From Streptomyces noursei (GTDB lineage: Bacteria > Actinomycetota > Actinomycetes > Streptomycetales > Streptomycetaceae), in the NCBI RefSeq assembly GCF_016917755.1, contig NZ_CP070326.1, forward strand, positions 8,246,001-8,310,000: DNA of 64,000 nt, given 5' to 3'. Below are positions 24,541 through 33,078 of this stretch, one piece after another; positions within the stretch are counted from its first letter, which is position 1; each line of letters starts with the position of its first letter. The notes under the pieces are model-generated. The model searched no databases. It worked only from the letters and a program-made list of their open reading frames with translations, and was not told where the DNA came from. Made by a program: the position numbers and the translations under genes.

Positions 24541-25398
24541 TCACCCTTTGACCGCGCCGGTGGCCAGGCCCGCGCCGATCCGCCGCTGGACGAGGGCGAA
24601 GAAGACCGCGACGGGCAGCGCGGTGAGGGTGGCGCCGGCCATCAGTCCGCCGTAGTCGGTGCCGAAGCTGGTCTGGAAGGACAGCAGCCAGATGCTGAGG
24701 GTCTGCTTGTCGTTGCTGGAGAGCAGGACGTAGGCGAGGACGTACTCGTTCCACGCCTGGACCAGGGCGTAGATGGAGGTCGCCACCAGGCCCGGGGCGA
24801 GCAGCGGGAGGACGACCCGGCGGAAGGCTCCCAGGCGGGTGCAGCCGTCGGTCATCGCGGCCTCCTCCAGCTCCACCGGGACGGCGGCGATGAAGCCGCG
24901 CAGCAGCCAGACCGTGAACGGCAGCATGAAGACGAGGTAGGTGAGGATGACACCGGGCAGGCTGTCGGTCAGTCCGGCGTCGCTCAGCAGCAGGTAGACG
25001 GGGATGATCAGGCCGGCCAGCGGGATCATCTGAACGCCGAGGATGATCAGGACCAGGGCCTTGCGCCCGGCGAACGAGAAGCGGGCGAGGGCGAAGGCCG
25101 CGAGGGTGCCGATCAACAGGGAGACCAGCACGGTGCCGACGCCGATCAGGACGCTGGAGCGGACGTTGGCCCAGAAGGTCGGGGTGCTCAGGGCGCGGCG
25201 GAAGTGTTCCAGCGTCAGGTGGTCGGGCCAGAAGTGCGGCGGATCGGCGTGGATCTCGGTGGCCGGGCGGAACGCGGTGAGCAGCATCCAGTAGAGCGGG
25301 AAGGCCATCAGCGCGCTGAGGGCGAGGCCGAGGGCGTTCGCCGTCGCGCGCCGTCGTCGGCGGCCGGGGGCGTTGCCGGTACGGGGGGCTGTGTTCAC
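24541..25398 (-). CDS. Sugar-type ABC importer permease (MalG-like)
   Basis: 285 residues, six membrane helices, with the EAA loop ELEEAAMTDGCTRLGAFRRVVLPLLAPGL that docks the ATPase. GTG 25398 overlaps the previous stop (GTGA), so it is coupled to the MalF-like gene. The N-terminus has a basic lead (GRRRRRATANALG) before the first helix. With the MalF-like subunit and the lipoprotein it forms a CUT1-type importer for oligosaccharides or related polyols. Confidence 0.9.
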   Translation of the reverse strand: MNTAPRTGNAPGRRRRRATANALGLALSALMAFPLYWMLLTAFRPATEIHADPPHFWPDHLTLEHFRRALSTPTFWANVRSSVLIGVGTVLVSLLIGTLAAFALARFSFAGRKALVLIILGVQMIPLAGLIIPVYLLLSDAGLTDSLPGVILTYLVFMLPFTVWLLRGFIAAVPVELEEAAMTDGCTRLGAFRRVVLPLLAPGLVATSIYALVQAWNEYVLAYVLLSSNDKQTLSIWLLSFQTSFGTDYGGLMAGATLTALPVAVFFALVQRRIGAGLATGAVKG

Positions 25399-26366
25399 TC
25401 GGCCGCTCCCAGGTGGACGAGCTGACGCACGTAGACGACCGCGCCGCCCAGCAGCATCAGGACGGTGAGGACGGCGATGGCCGCGCCGGCGCTGTAGCGG
25501 TTGACGGCGAAGGACTCGATGAACGAGTAGACGCCGAGCAGGTAGTAGTCCTTCTCCGGTTGGCCGCCGCGCATCAGCCAGATCTGGTTGAACACCCCGA
25601 AGTCCCAGATGGCGCACAGCGAGGTGACCAGGACGGCGGACGGTTTGATCACCGGCCAGGTGACGTGCCGGAACAGCTGGCCGGGGCGCGCGCCGTCGAC
25701 CAGTGCCGCCTCCTCCAGTTCGGCCGGCACCTGGCTGAGCGCGGCCTGCAGGGTCAGTGCGGCGAACGGGACGGCGCCCCAGACCACCACGCCGGTGATG
25801 ACGGCGAAGCCCTGCCAGGGGTTCTCGAACCAGTTGTGCTTGCTGAAGTCGAGCCCCGGCAGCAGGCCGAGGAGCCAGTTGACGACGCCGTAATCGGCGT
25901 CCGAGAGCCAGCGGAAGATGGAGGCGGCGACCATGACCGGCATGGCCCAGACGGCGACCAGGACGCCGGTCATGACCGTCCGCACCCATCGTGAGACCCG
26001 TCGCATCAGCAGCGCCACCAGGAGCGACAGCACCATCGTGGCCGCGACGCAGGCGACGGTGAACAGGGCGGTGCGGCCGACGACGGTCCAGAAGAAGCCG
26101 TCGGAGAGGATCGAGCGGTAGTGGGCCAGCCCGGCCCACGGCGGCGTGGCCCCGGAGAACAGTTCGCGCCGGGTCATGTCCTGGAAGGACAGCATCACCA
26201 GGTCGACGAGCGGGTAGCCGAGGACCGCGGCGAGGGCGAGCACGGTCGGCGCGATCAGCAGATACGGCAGCGCCCGGCGCCGGATGGTGCGCCGCGGGCG
26301 GGGTGCCCGGGCCGGTCGCGGCGGCCGGACGGCGCGGGGCGGTCCGGGCAGTTCCACGCTCCCCAC
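25395..26366 (-). CDS. Sugar-type ABC importer permease (MalF-like)
   Basis: 323 residues with six membrane helices. The conserved loop ELEEAALVDGARPGQLFRHVTWPVIKPS identifies it as a binding-protein-dependent permease. The N-terminus is a 30-residue Pro/Arg-rich cytoplasmic lead. It starts six bases after the binding-protein stop. No ATP-binding subunit is encoded anywhere nearby; Streptomyces CUT1 importers commonly share the MsiK ATPase, so that is the expected partner. Confidence 0.9.
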   Translation of the reverse strand: MGSVELPGPPRAVRPPRPARAPRPRRTIRRRALPYLLIAPTVLALAAVLGYPLVDLVMLSFQDMTRRELFSGATPPWAGLAHYRSILSDGFFWTVVGRTALFTVACVAATMVLSLLVALLMRRVSRWVRTVMTGVLVAVWAMPVMVAASIFRWLSDADYGVVNWLLGLLPGLDFSKHNWFENPWQGFAVITGVVVWGAVPFAALTLQAALSQVPAELEEAALVDGARPGQLFRHVTWPVIKPSAVLVTSLCAIWDFGVFNQIWLMRGGQPEKDYYLLGVYSFIESFAVNRYSAGAAIAVLTVLMLLGGAVVYVRQLVHLGAAE

Positions 26367-26371
26367 CGCCG

Positions 26372-27667
26372 TCAGTTCTCGTTGATCACGGCGTCGATGC
26401 GGCGGTCCGCGGCCCGCGCGGCGTCCGGCACCGACTGTTTCCCGGTCGCGATGTCCTGGAGCATCTCCTGGAGGACGTTGGACTTCTCGACGGCTCCCCA
26501 GCCGGGGGCCAGTGGGGTCACCCAGCCGCGGGTGGCGGCCTGTGCGGCGGGGCCGTTGACGCTGTCGGCGGCCACTTCCTTGAGCTGGGCGGTGTTGTTG
26601 GGCAGGGTGTCGGCGGCTATCAGGCGGCGCTGGGAGGTGCGGTCGGTGAACAGCCGGATCCAGTCCTGGGCCAGGTCCTGGTTCTCGGACTTGGCGGGGA
26701 CGGCCAGGGTGGAGCCGCCCAGGAACGACGGCATCATCTTGCCGGAAGGGCCGGGGAAGGCGAATGTGCCGAACTTCCCGCGCAGCGCCGGGTCACCGCC
26801 CGACCTGCTGTCGGTCGCGGCCTTGGCCTCCCAGGTGTTGCCGTAGAACATGCCGACCTTGCCCTGGCCGACGACCGCCGGTTCGTCGCCGTTGTCCTTG
26901 GAACGGTCGCCGGTGTAATAGGAGTCGAGGAGGTCCTTCCAGGTGGTGAGTCCGGCGACGGAATGGGCGGAGGAGAGCGCGCCGTGCCAGCGGCCGTCTT
27001 TTCCGCGCGCCGCTATCTCGCCGCCGGCGTCCTTGACGAAGGCCATCGCCGCGTACCAGTAGCGGCCGGGCATGTAGAAGGCCGAGAAATTCTTGTCGGT
27101 GGCGCCGAACTTCGCCTTGAGTTTGTCGAGATCGGCACGGAGTTCGATATAGCTGCGCGGTGCCCGGGTCACGCCGACCTGGGCGAGCAGATCGGTGCGG
27201 TAGATTCCCACCCGGGCGCCGACGTAATACGGGACGCAGTAGGTCTTGCCGTCGTTCCGGCAGGCATCGCGCAGTGCCGGTAGCCATTCCGCGGAGTGGT
27301 CGAATTTCGCCGGATCGACGGCGGCGAAGGCCCCGTTGACGATGTAATTGGTGGTCTCGCTGTTGCCCATTTCGATCACGTCGGGGACTTTGCGACCGGC
27401 CAGTGCGGCGTCGATCTTCTGGTTCTTCGTGGTCCACTGCTGGTACTGCACGGTGACCTTGACCTTGGGATAGGTCTTCCGGAAGCGGTCGTTGACCTCG
27501 TTCACCAGATCCGGCCAGCTCTCCTGGGCGTCCACGGTCAGCCAGACCGTGAGCTCCCCCGTGCGGTCCGCGGCGGCGACCGGTTTGCCGCCACCGCAGC
27601 CGGCCATCGCGCCCATCAGGACCATCGCTCCCAGGCCCGCCGCCAAACGGGAGATGCGCTCGGCCAT
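26372..27667 (-). CDS. Sugar-type ABC transporter substrate-binding lipoprotein
   Basis: 431 residues from ATG 27667 (GGAGGAG ribosome binding site). Signal peptide MAERISRLAAGLGAMVLMGA ends in lipobox MAGC. The mature protein follows the family 1 extracellular solute-binding pattern: GELTVWLTVDAQESWPDLVNEV, KVPDVIEMGNSETTNYIVNGAF, GKTYCVPYYVGARVGIYRTDLL and a C-terminal GWGAVEKSNVLQEMLQDIATGK. Several aromatic residues (YWYAAM, FYGNTWEA) could stack on a sugar ring. It heads the importer unit, and its upstream gap is shared with the amidinotransferase. Confidence 0.9.
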   Translation of the reverse strand: MAERISRLAAGLGAMVLMGAMAGCGGGKPVAAADRTGELTVWLTVDAQESWPDLVNEVNDRFRKTYPKVKVTVQYQQWTTKNQKIDAALAGRKVPDVIEMGNSETTNYIVNGAFAAVDPAKFDHSAEWLPALRDACRNDGKTYCVPYYVGARVGIYRTDLLAQVGVTRAPRSYIELRADLDKLKAKFGATDKNFSAFYMPGRYWYAAMAFVKDAGGEIAARGKDGRWHGALSSAHSVAGLTTWKDLLDSYYTGDRSKDNGDEPAVVGQGKVGMFYGNTWEAKAATDSRSGGDPALRGKFGTFAFPGPSGKMMPSFLGGSTLAVPAKSENQDLAQDWIRLFTDRTSQRRLIAADTLPNNTAQLKEVAADSVNGPAAQAATRGWVTPLAPGWGAVEKSNVLQEMLQDIATGKQSVPDAARAADRRIDAVINEN

Positions 27668-27855
27668 GATCTCCTCCGTCGGGTTGTCGGAACCGGCTGT
27701 ATCTACCCCCGGTATCCGATCTCTCACCTCGGGGAGGCTTTCCGGCCAGATAATCCGACGGCCGGAACTGTACGGCCGGGGAATCCGTGAACGGGCGCCC
27801 GGCAGGCCGGACCGCATTCCGATCTTGAGTTCACCGGAGCAAAGGCATCGCTGTT

Positions 27856-27917
27856 TTGACGCAAAAGGCGCGCTGCCTCAATGATCGGCTCTTGACGGTG
27901 CCGCCCCTGCTGCCTCA
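27856..27917. promoter_or_regulatory. Duplicated two-part motif upstream of the amidinotransferase
   Basis: TTGACG (27856-27861) plus CTGCCTCA (27873-27880) recurs as TTGACG (27892-27897) plus CTGCCTCA (27910-27917). The parts are separated by 11 and 12 bp and the units by about 37 bp. The repeats lie in the 295-bp divergent gap (27668-27962) shared with the importer, 46-107 bp before the amidinotransferase. They may be paired activator sites, or two -35 elements. Confidence 0.45.
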
Positions 27918-27962
27918 GTTTTGCTCGGGTGTCTCCCACGTCCCCTATCGAAGGGTTTGCAC

Positions 27963-29126
27963 GTGACTGAGTACGGCACGCCGGCCGCAGATCCGGCCAC
28001 CCGCCCGGTGAAGGTCAACTCCTGGAACGGCTGGGATCCCCTGCGGCACGTCGTCGTCGGACGCGCCGACAACACGGTGGTGCAGGCCCCCGAGCCCGCG
28101 ATCCGGCGGGACTTCCCCGACGACGGTTTCCCGCTGGGCACCTACGGCCCGATGCCGGCCGAGATGACCGCGGAGGCCAACGAACAGCTCGACAACTTCG
28201 CCGAGTTGCTGCGGCGCCGCGGCATCCGTGTCGATCGCCCGGCCCCCGTGGACTTCAACCAGCAGGTCAGCACGCCGGACTGGACCCAGGAGACCATGTC
28301 CGGCTGTATGCCACCGCGCGATCTGCTGCTGACCGTCGGCAACGAGATCCTCGAAGCCACCATGTCGTACCGCAGCCGCTGGTTCGAGTACCTCTGCTAC
28401 CGGCCGCTCCTCCAGGGGATCTTCAAGGCCGACCCGCACATGCGCTGGGAGGCGGCTCCCAAGCCCCGGCTGACCGACGCCTCCTACAATCCGGGGTTCT
28501 GGGACACCTACAACACCCTGCCCACGGACGTGCAGTTGGCGCGGGTGCGGGACTACGACCTGGTGCTGACCGAGGAGGAGCCGCTGTTCGACGCGGCGGA
28601 CATCGCCCGGTTCGGCAAGGACCTCTTCGTCCAGCTGTCGTTCGTCACCAACCGCAGCGGCTACCAGTGGCTGAAACGGCACTTCCCCGACCACCGGGTG
28701 CACGCGGTCACCTCCACCAACACCCATCCGCTGCACATCGACGCCACCTGGGTGCCGCTGCGGCCCGGACTGGTGCTGCACTGCGGTGAGCGGCTGGCGG
28801 ACGCCGAGCTGATGGAGTTCTTCCGGCGCAACGACTGGGAGATCGTCGAGGCGGTGCAGCCGGCGAGTTGGGACCATCCGCCCAAGCTGTCGTACTGCAG
28901 CCCGTGGCTGGCCGGCAACATGCTCAACCTCGGCCCCGACACCCTGTGCATCGAGGAGAAGGAAGTCGCGCTCGCCGACCAGCTGTCCGGCTACGGCTTC
29001 GAGATCGTGCCGGTGCCGTTCCGCGCGGTGGGGCCGTTCGGCGGCGGGCTGCACTGCGCCACCTTCGACATCGAACGGGACGGGCAGCTGGAGGACTACT
29101 TCCCGCACCGCTACGGACGGTACTGA
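27963..29126 (+). CDS. Amidinotransferase (StrB/glycine amidinotransferase family)
   Basis: 387 residues from GTG 27963. It transfers an amidino group, usually from arginine, to an amine. Family landmarks: VNSWNGWDPLRHVVVGRADN at the N-terminus, EEPLFDAADIARFGKDLFV (catalytic Asp region), THPLHIDATWVPLRPG (catalytic His and Asp) and GGGLHCATFDIERDG with the nucleophilic Cys365. In streptomycin biosynthesis StrB acts on an inosamine phosphate. Here the substrate is not evident, but an aminated sugar or cyclitol phosphate fits the neighbours. Followed five bases later by a HAD phosphatase. Confidence 0.9.
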   Translation: MTEYGTPAADPATRPVKVNSWNGWDPLRHVVVGRADNTVVQAPEPAIRRDFPDDGFPLGTYGPMPAEMTAEANEQLDNFAELLRRRGIRVDRPAPVDFNQQVSTPDWTQETMSGCMPPRDLLLTVGNEILEATMSYRSRWFEYLCYRPLLQGIFKADPHMRWEAAPKPRLTDASYNPGFWDTYNTLPTDVQLARVRDYDLVLTEEEPLFDAADIARFGKDLFVQLSFVTNRSGYQWLKRHFPDHRVHAVTSTNTHPLHIDATWVPLRPGLVLHCGERLADAELMEFFRRNDWEIVEAVQPASWDHPPKLSYCSPWLAGNMLNLGPDTLCIEEKEVALADQLSGYGFEIVPVPFRAVGPFGGGLHCATFDIERDGQLEDYFPHRYGRY

Positions 29127-29131
29127 GGCCG

Positions 29132-29863
29132 GTGTCGGCCCAGTCCCCGCCCCGCCAGGGCGCCGTCCGGGGCGTGATCCTCGACTTCTACGGCACGCTG
29201 GTCCGGCTGGTCGAGCCGCTGCCGCCCAGCCACCGGTCGTTCTTCCTGCGCCGGGGGCTGGTCGAGGCCGCCGACAAATGGGGCGACCAGTGGGCTGTCG
29301 GCCCCCGGGACGGCGAGGAGCACACCGCGCACTCCACCAGCGAACGGGCGTACCACGCCTGGGAGTTGGACCGACTGCGACGGCGGGCACTGGCCTGCGG
29401 CGTCCCCGGGGCGGCGGCCGGCCCGCTGGCCGCCGACCTCGACCGGGCGATGAAGGACCTGCGACTGGCCCTGTTCGACGACGTCCCGGCTGCGCTGGCC
29501 GGGCTGCGCGCCCGGGGCCTGACGGTGGCCGTCTGCTCCAACTGGTTCTGGGACCTGGACCGCGCCATCGAGGGCGTCGGGATCGCCGAGCTGGTCGACA
29601 TCGCGGTCACCTCGGCCCGCGCCGGCGCCCGCAAACCGCACCCCCTCATCTACCGGACGGTGCTGGACCAGTGCGGACTCCGCCCCGAACAGGCCGTGTT
29701 CGTGGGCGACATGTGGGAGTCGGACGTGGCGGGACCGCTGGCGTACGGGATGCGGGCGGTGCACCTGTGGCGCCCGGACCGGGTGGTGGCGGGCGCGGCC
29801 CCGTCGCTTCCGGACGGGGCCGCGCGCATCGCCTCGCTGACCGCGCTCAGCGCTCTGGTGTAG
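29132..29863 (+). CDS. HAD superfamily phosphatase
   Basis: 243 residues from GTG 29132. Motif I GVILDFYGTLVRL has an aromatic in place of the usual second aspartate neighbour, motif II is LTVAVCSNWFWDLD, motif III AGARKPHPLIY and motif IV AVFVGDMWESDVAGPLAYG. The close spacing to the amidinotransferase suggests it removes a phosphate after amidino transfer, as in streptomycin-type pathways. The 3' end overlaps the convergent dimethylformamidase-like gene by 17 bp. Confidence 0.85.
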   Translation: MSAQSPPRQGAVRGVILDFYGTLVRLVEPLPPSHRSFFLRRGLVEAADKWGDQWAVGPRDGEEHTAHSTSERAYHAWELDRLRRRALACGVPGAAAGPLAADLDRAMKDLRLALFDDVPAALAGLRARGLTVAVCSNWFWDLDRAIEGVGIAELVDIAVTSARAGARKPHPLIYRTVLDQCGLRPEQAVFVGDMWESDVAGPLAYGMRAVHLWRPDRVVAGAAPSLPDGAARIASLTALSALV

Positions 29864-31331
29864 TCGGCCCCGGGCCGGCGAGCCGGTCCAGGACGTTGCG
29901 GGTCACCCGCACGACGCCGGCGTCCAGTTCCCGGCCGCAGATCACCGGCCAGTCGGTGGTCCCGGCCGTGAACACCGTGCCGCCGGCGGTGTAGAGCCCC
30001 ATGGTGGCGGCGCGCGGACCGGTGATCGCCGGTTCGCGCGCCGGGCAGTTCCAATGCCCCCATTTCAGGTGGTGGAAGTCGTCGTGCACCGGATCGAGGA
30101 GGTAGATCCCCAAGATGAGGAAGGACTCGGGCGTGCCGTCCACCCCGGTGGCGTGCGCCACGCCGTTCGCGTCCCGGGCGAAGGCCGCGCCATCGCACTC
30201 GTAGCCGATCAGCGGCGTCCCGGCACCCAGGGCATCGGCCGGCCCGCCCTCGGAACCGTCCCGCAGCCCGGTGCCCTCGTACACCCAGTGGTCCGCGTGC
30301 TGCACCCGGTAGCCGTCGCGCGGCCGGTCGCCGGGCCAGTCGCCCGGCCACATCCCGCCGTTGCGGAAGCTGACGCCGGTCAGGGTGTTCTCCGGCTCGC
30401 CGACGCCGTCCGGCGGGGCCGGCCACCACTGGTCGGTCGCCGGGAGGTGCGGATACTCCTCGCCGACGTGGTGGTCGGTGTCGGAGACGAACGCGCTGTT
30501 CCCGTCCACCGGATGGACCCGCCACCAGCAGGTGTTGGCGCTCAGGAACGCCACGTTCCCGCCGTCCCGGACGAACTGCGCGACGTGGTCGCGCATCGCC
30601 GCGCTCCAGTACTCGTCGTGCCCGACGCTGAGCAGCAGCCGGTAGGGGGCCAGCAGCCCCGGTTCCTCGTGCAGGTCGAGGTCGGTGCAGTACTCGACGG
30701 GGTAGCCGCTGCGCTCCAGCCAGGCGATGAACGGCGCGTCCCAGTAGGCAAGATCGATGACCCCGCCGGGTCGGTGCAGGCTGAGGCGGTGGCCGCGCGG
30801 CCCGTCCGGACCGGCCTGCCGGTGGACGGGGTGGTCGTAGAGACTGGCGGCCCGCTGGACGTCCGCCCGGTCGGCGCGGTTGTACGCGTGCCGGGTGTAC
30901 GTCGATTTCTTGTAGAGGATCCGGGCCCCGGTCGCACCGGCCCGGCGGGGCCGGACGACGAAGAACTCCCGCTCGAAACCCTCGATGTCGGATTCGCCGA
31001 GCAAGGGCACGCGCCGGGCCTGCGGCTCCGTCCCCGCGACGAAATGGGCGAGGTAGATTCCCGGTGGCCAGTCCTCGGGAACGGTGTGGTGATACGGCGG
31101 CCAATTCCAGTCCACGGCGGGCGAGGCGTGCTCCGGGACGCCGTCCGGGTGGGGCGGCGGAGCGGCCGACACACCCGGATAGGGCCCGGCCTCCGCCATG
31201 AAGGAAAGTTCCCTCCCCAAGCGATAGAAACGGACGCGAAATTCCTCGGCGTCCGTCGACACATGAAATCCGAGACGTCGACCGACTGTCACGCTCTCAC
31301 GTTCCATATATCCCTCGATCATCCGCGTCAT
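29847..31331 (-). CDS. N,N-dimethylformamidase beta-subunit-like protein
   Basis: 494 residues. The N-terminus IEGYMERESVTVGRRLGFHVS is the small beta domain opening typical of this family, so the ATG at 31331 or the one at 31322 is preferred over 31307. The centre contains WDAPFIAWLERSGYPVEYC and YRLLLSVGHDEYWSAAMRDHV, then FLSANTCWWRV, the hallmark segments of the large-subunit C-terminal domain. The characterised enzyme hydrolyses an N-formyl-type amide with a mononuclear iron site. Most relatives are uncharacterised. An amide-cleaving or deformylating step on the cluster product is a reasonable guess. Confidence 0.8.
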   Translation of the reverse strand: MTRMIEGYMERESVTVGRRLGFHVSTDAEEFRVRFYRLGRELSFMAEAGPYPGVSAAPPPHPDGVPEHASPAVDWNWPPYHHTVPEDWPPGIYLAHFVAGTEPQARRVPLLGESDIEGFEREFFVVRPRRAGATGARILYKKSTYTRHAYNRADRADVQRAASLYDHPVHRQAGPDGPRGHRLSLHRPGGVIDLAYWDAPFIAWLERSGYPVEYCTDLDLHEEPGLLAPYRLLLSVGHDEYWSAAMRDHVAQFVRDGGNVAFLSANTCWWRVHPVDGNSAFVSDTDHHVGEEYPHLPATDQWWPAPPDGVGEPENTLTGVSFRNGGMWPGDWPGDRPRDGYRVQHADHWVYEGTGLRDGSEGGPADALGAGTPLIGYECDGAAFARDANGVAHATGVDGTPESFLILGIYLLDPVHDDFHHLKWGHWNCPAREPAITGPRAATMGLYTAGGTVFTAGTTDWPVICGRELDAGVVRVTRNVLDRLAGPGPTTPER

Positions 31332-31390
31332 GCTAGGAGCGCGGACACAGCACCGACAACAGCCCTTCCAGCCAACGGAGATCGATCGAA

Positions 31391-32263
31391 ATGGACAAGG
31401 AATTCCGGGTACGCGAACTCATGCTGGGCATCGAAGGACTGGCCCTGCTGCGCCATGCGATGGACGCCGACGAGAATTTCCTGAAGGCCCGGATCGAGGA
31501 AGTCCGCGCCCTCACGACGGGTCCGGGCGCGGCGCTTCCGGACGGCGGGACGGCGGTCGGCGAACTGGACGCGGCGGCCGGCTACGCCTCCTGGGCCGCC
31601 CGCTACGACTCGCTGCCCAGCTCGTACATCGAAGTCGAGGAGCCGGTGGTGCACGGGTTGCTGGACCGCGGCCCGGTGGGCACCGCGCTGGACGCGGCCT
31701 GCGGCACCGGCCGCCAGACCGCCGCACTGGCCGCCCGCGGCTATCGCACCATCGGCGTCGACCAGTCGCCCGAAATGCTGGCACACGCCCGCCGCAAGGT
31801 GCCCGACGCGGAATTCCGACGGGGCTGGTTGGAAGACCTCCCGCTCGACGACGGGAGCGTCGATCTCGCGGTCTGCTCCCTGGCCATGACGCACCTCCCG
31901 GACGTTTCGACGGGGATCGCGGAACTGGCCCGGGTGCTCCGCCCCGGCGGCCGGATCATCCTCTCCGACATTCACCCGTTCGTCATCTCTCTCCAGGGCC
32001 AGTGCGTCTTCGTGCACGACACGGACCGTCTGGCCTTCGTCCGCAATCACGTGCACCTACCCGGCCGCTATCTCGATGCTTTCCATGCCGCCGGACTGAC
32101 CGTGCGGGAATGCCACGAGCCGACCTTCAACGGCCGGCTGGCGCCCGGGGGTTACGAGGAATCCATCGCGGATGCCGCCCGGGCCGCCTGGGAAGGAATT
32201 CCGCTGGTCATCGTCTGGGCCGCGGAGAAGCCCGCCGCAGATCCCCGGGAGGGTGCCGTATGA
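31391..32263 (+). CDS. Class I SAM-dependent methyltransferase with N-terminal helical extension
   Basis: 290 residues. A 60-residue N-terminal helical part (VRELMLGIEGLALLRHAMDA) precedes the methyltransferase domain: ALDAACGTGRQTAALAARG is motif I, TIGVDQSPEMLAHAR motif II, DLAVCSLAMTHLPD and LARVLRPGGRIILSDIH the later motifs. UbiE-like members methylate O, N or C atoms of small molecules. It diverges from the dimethylformamidase-like gene with 59 bp between starts and is coupled by ATGA overlap to the acetyltransferase. Confidence 0.88.
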   Translation: MDKEFRVRELMLGIEGLALLRHAMDADENFLKARIEEVRALTTGPGAALPDGGTAVGELDAAAGYASWAARYDSLPSSYIEVEEPVVHGLLDRGPVGTALDAACGTGRQTAALAARGYRTIGVDQSPEMLAHARRKVPDAEFRRGWLEDLPLDDGSVDLAVCSLAMTHLPDVSTGIAELARVLRPGGRIILSDIHPFVISLQGQCVFVHDTDRLAFVRNHVHLPGRYLDAFHAAGLTVRECHEPTFNGRLAPGGYEESIADAARAAWEGIPLVIVWAAEKPAADPREGAV

Positions 32264-33027
32264 CGCTCCAGTTCGTCCATCACACCCAACGGCCGGAATT
32301 GTGGGACCGGCTCACCGGAGAATTCGCCGGAGTGGTCCCGGAATACAACCTGCACGGTGATATCAACTCCGGTTTCTGGAACCGGCTGTTCAGCGACTTC
32401 CCGGACCACCAGTTCCTCCTGCACGACACCGCGACCGACACCGTCCTGGGCGCCGGCCGCACCCTCCCCCGCACCTGGGACGGCACCCCCGAGGGCCTCG
32501 GCACCGGCCTCGACGCCTCCATCGAGGCGGCCTTCCGCGACCACGACAACGGGGCGGCGCCGAACGCCCTGTGCGCCCTGGGCATCGAGATCTCCCCCGC
32601 CCACCAGGGCAAGGGGTACTCGGCCCGCCTCCTGGCGCACATGGCGGCCATGGCCCGCGCCGCCGGGCTCTCCCACGTGGTCGTCCCGGTCCGCCCCACC
32701 TGGAAGGACCGCTACCCGCTCGTCCCCATCGAGCGCTACGCGACCTGGACCCGCCCCGACGGCGCCCCGTTCGACCCCTGGATCCGCACGCAGGTGCGCC
32801 AGGGCGGCACCATCGCCGCGGCGGTGGCCGAGTCCTCCCGCATCACCGGCACCGTCGCCGAATGGGAGGCGTGGACCCGGATGTCCTTCCCCGACGACGG
32901 CCGCTATGTCTTCCCCGGCGGACTCGCCCTCCTCGACATCGACCACCACCACGACCGCGGCGCGTACTGGGAACCCTGCGTCTGGATCACCCACGACGTC
33001 CGCGACCACGGCCAGGCACCGACGTAG
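32260..33027 (+). CDS. GNAT family acetyltransferase
   Basis: 255 residues from ATG 32260, overlapping the methyltransferase stop. The acetyl-CoA pyrophosphate loop is ISPAHQGKGYSARLLAHMA (Q-G-K-G-Y), preceded by NALCALGIE. The C-terminal extension with ERYATWTRPDGAPFDPWIR is conserved in a subgroup that is larger than typical GNATs. Possible roles are acetylation of an amino group on the product, for biosynthesis or self-protection. Confidence 0.82.
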   Translation: MTLQFVHHTQRPELWDRLTGEFAGVVPEYNLHGDINSGFWNRLFSDFPDHQFLLHDTATDTVLGAGRTLPRTWDGTPEGLGTGLDASIEAAFRDHDNGAAPNALCALGIEISPAHQGKGYSARLLAHMAAMARAAGLSHVVVPVRPTWKDRYPLVPIERYATWTRPDGAPFDPWIRTQVRQGGTIAAAVAESSRITGTVAEWEAWTRMSFPDDGRYVFPGGLALLDIDHHHDRGAYWEPCVWITHDVRDHGQAPT

Positions 33028-33030
33028 GGT

Positions 33031-33078
33031 GCTTCTGACGGATCTCCGTGGACGCCGCGGACATCCGCCGTCAGAAGC
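33031..33078. terminator. Bidirectional terminator between acetyltransferase and glycosyltransferase genes
   Basis: Arms GCTTCTGACGG (33031-33041) and CCGTCAGAAGC (33068-33078) form an 11-bp perfect stem with a 26-base loop, placed just after the GNAT stop and overlapping the last codons of the convergent gene. Confidence 0.6.
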
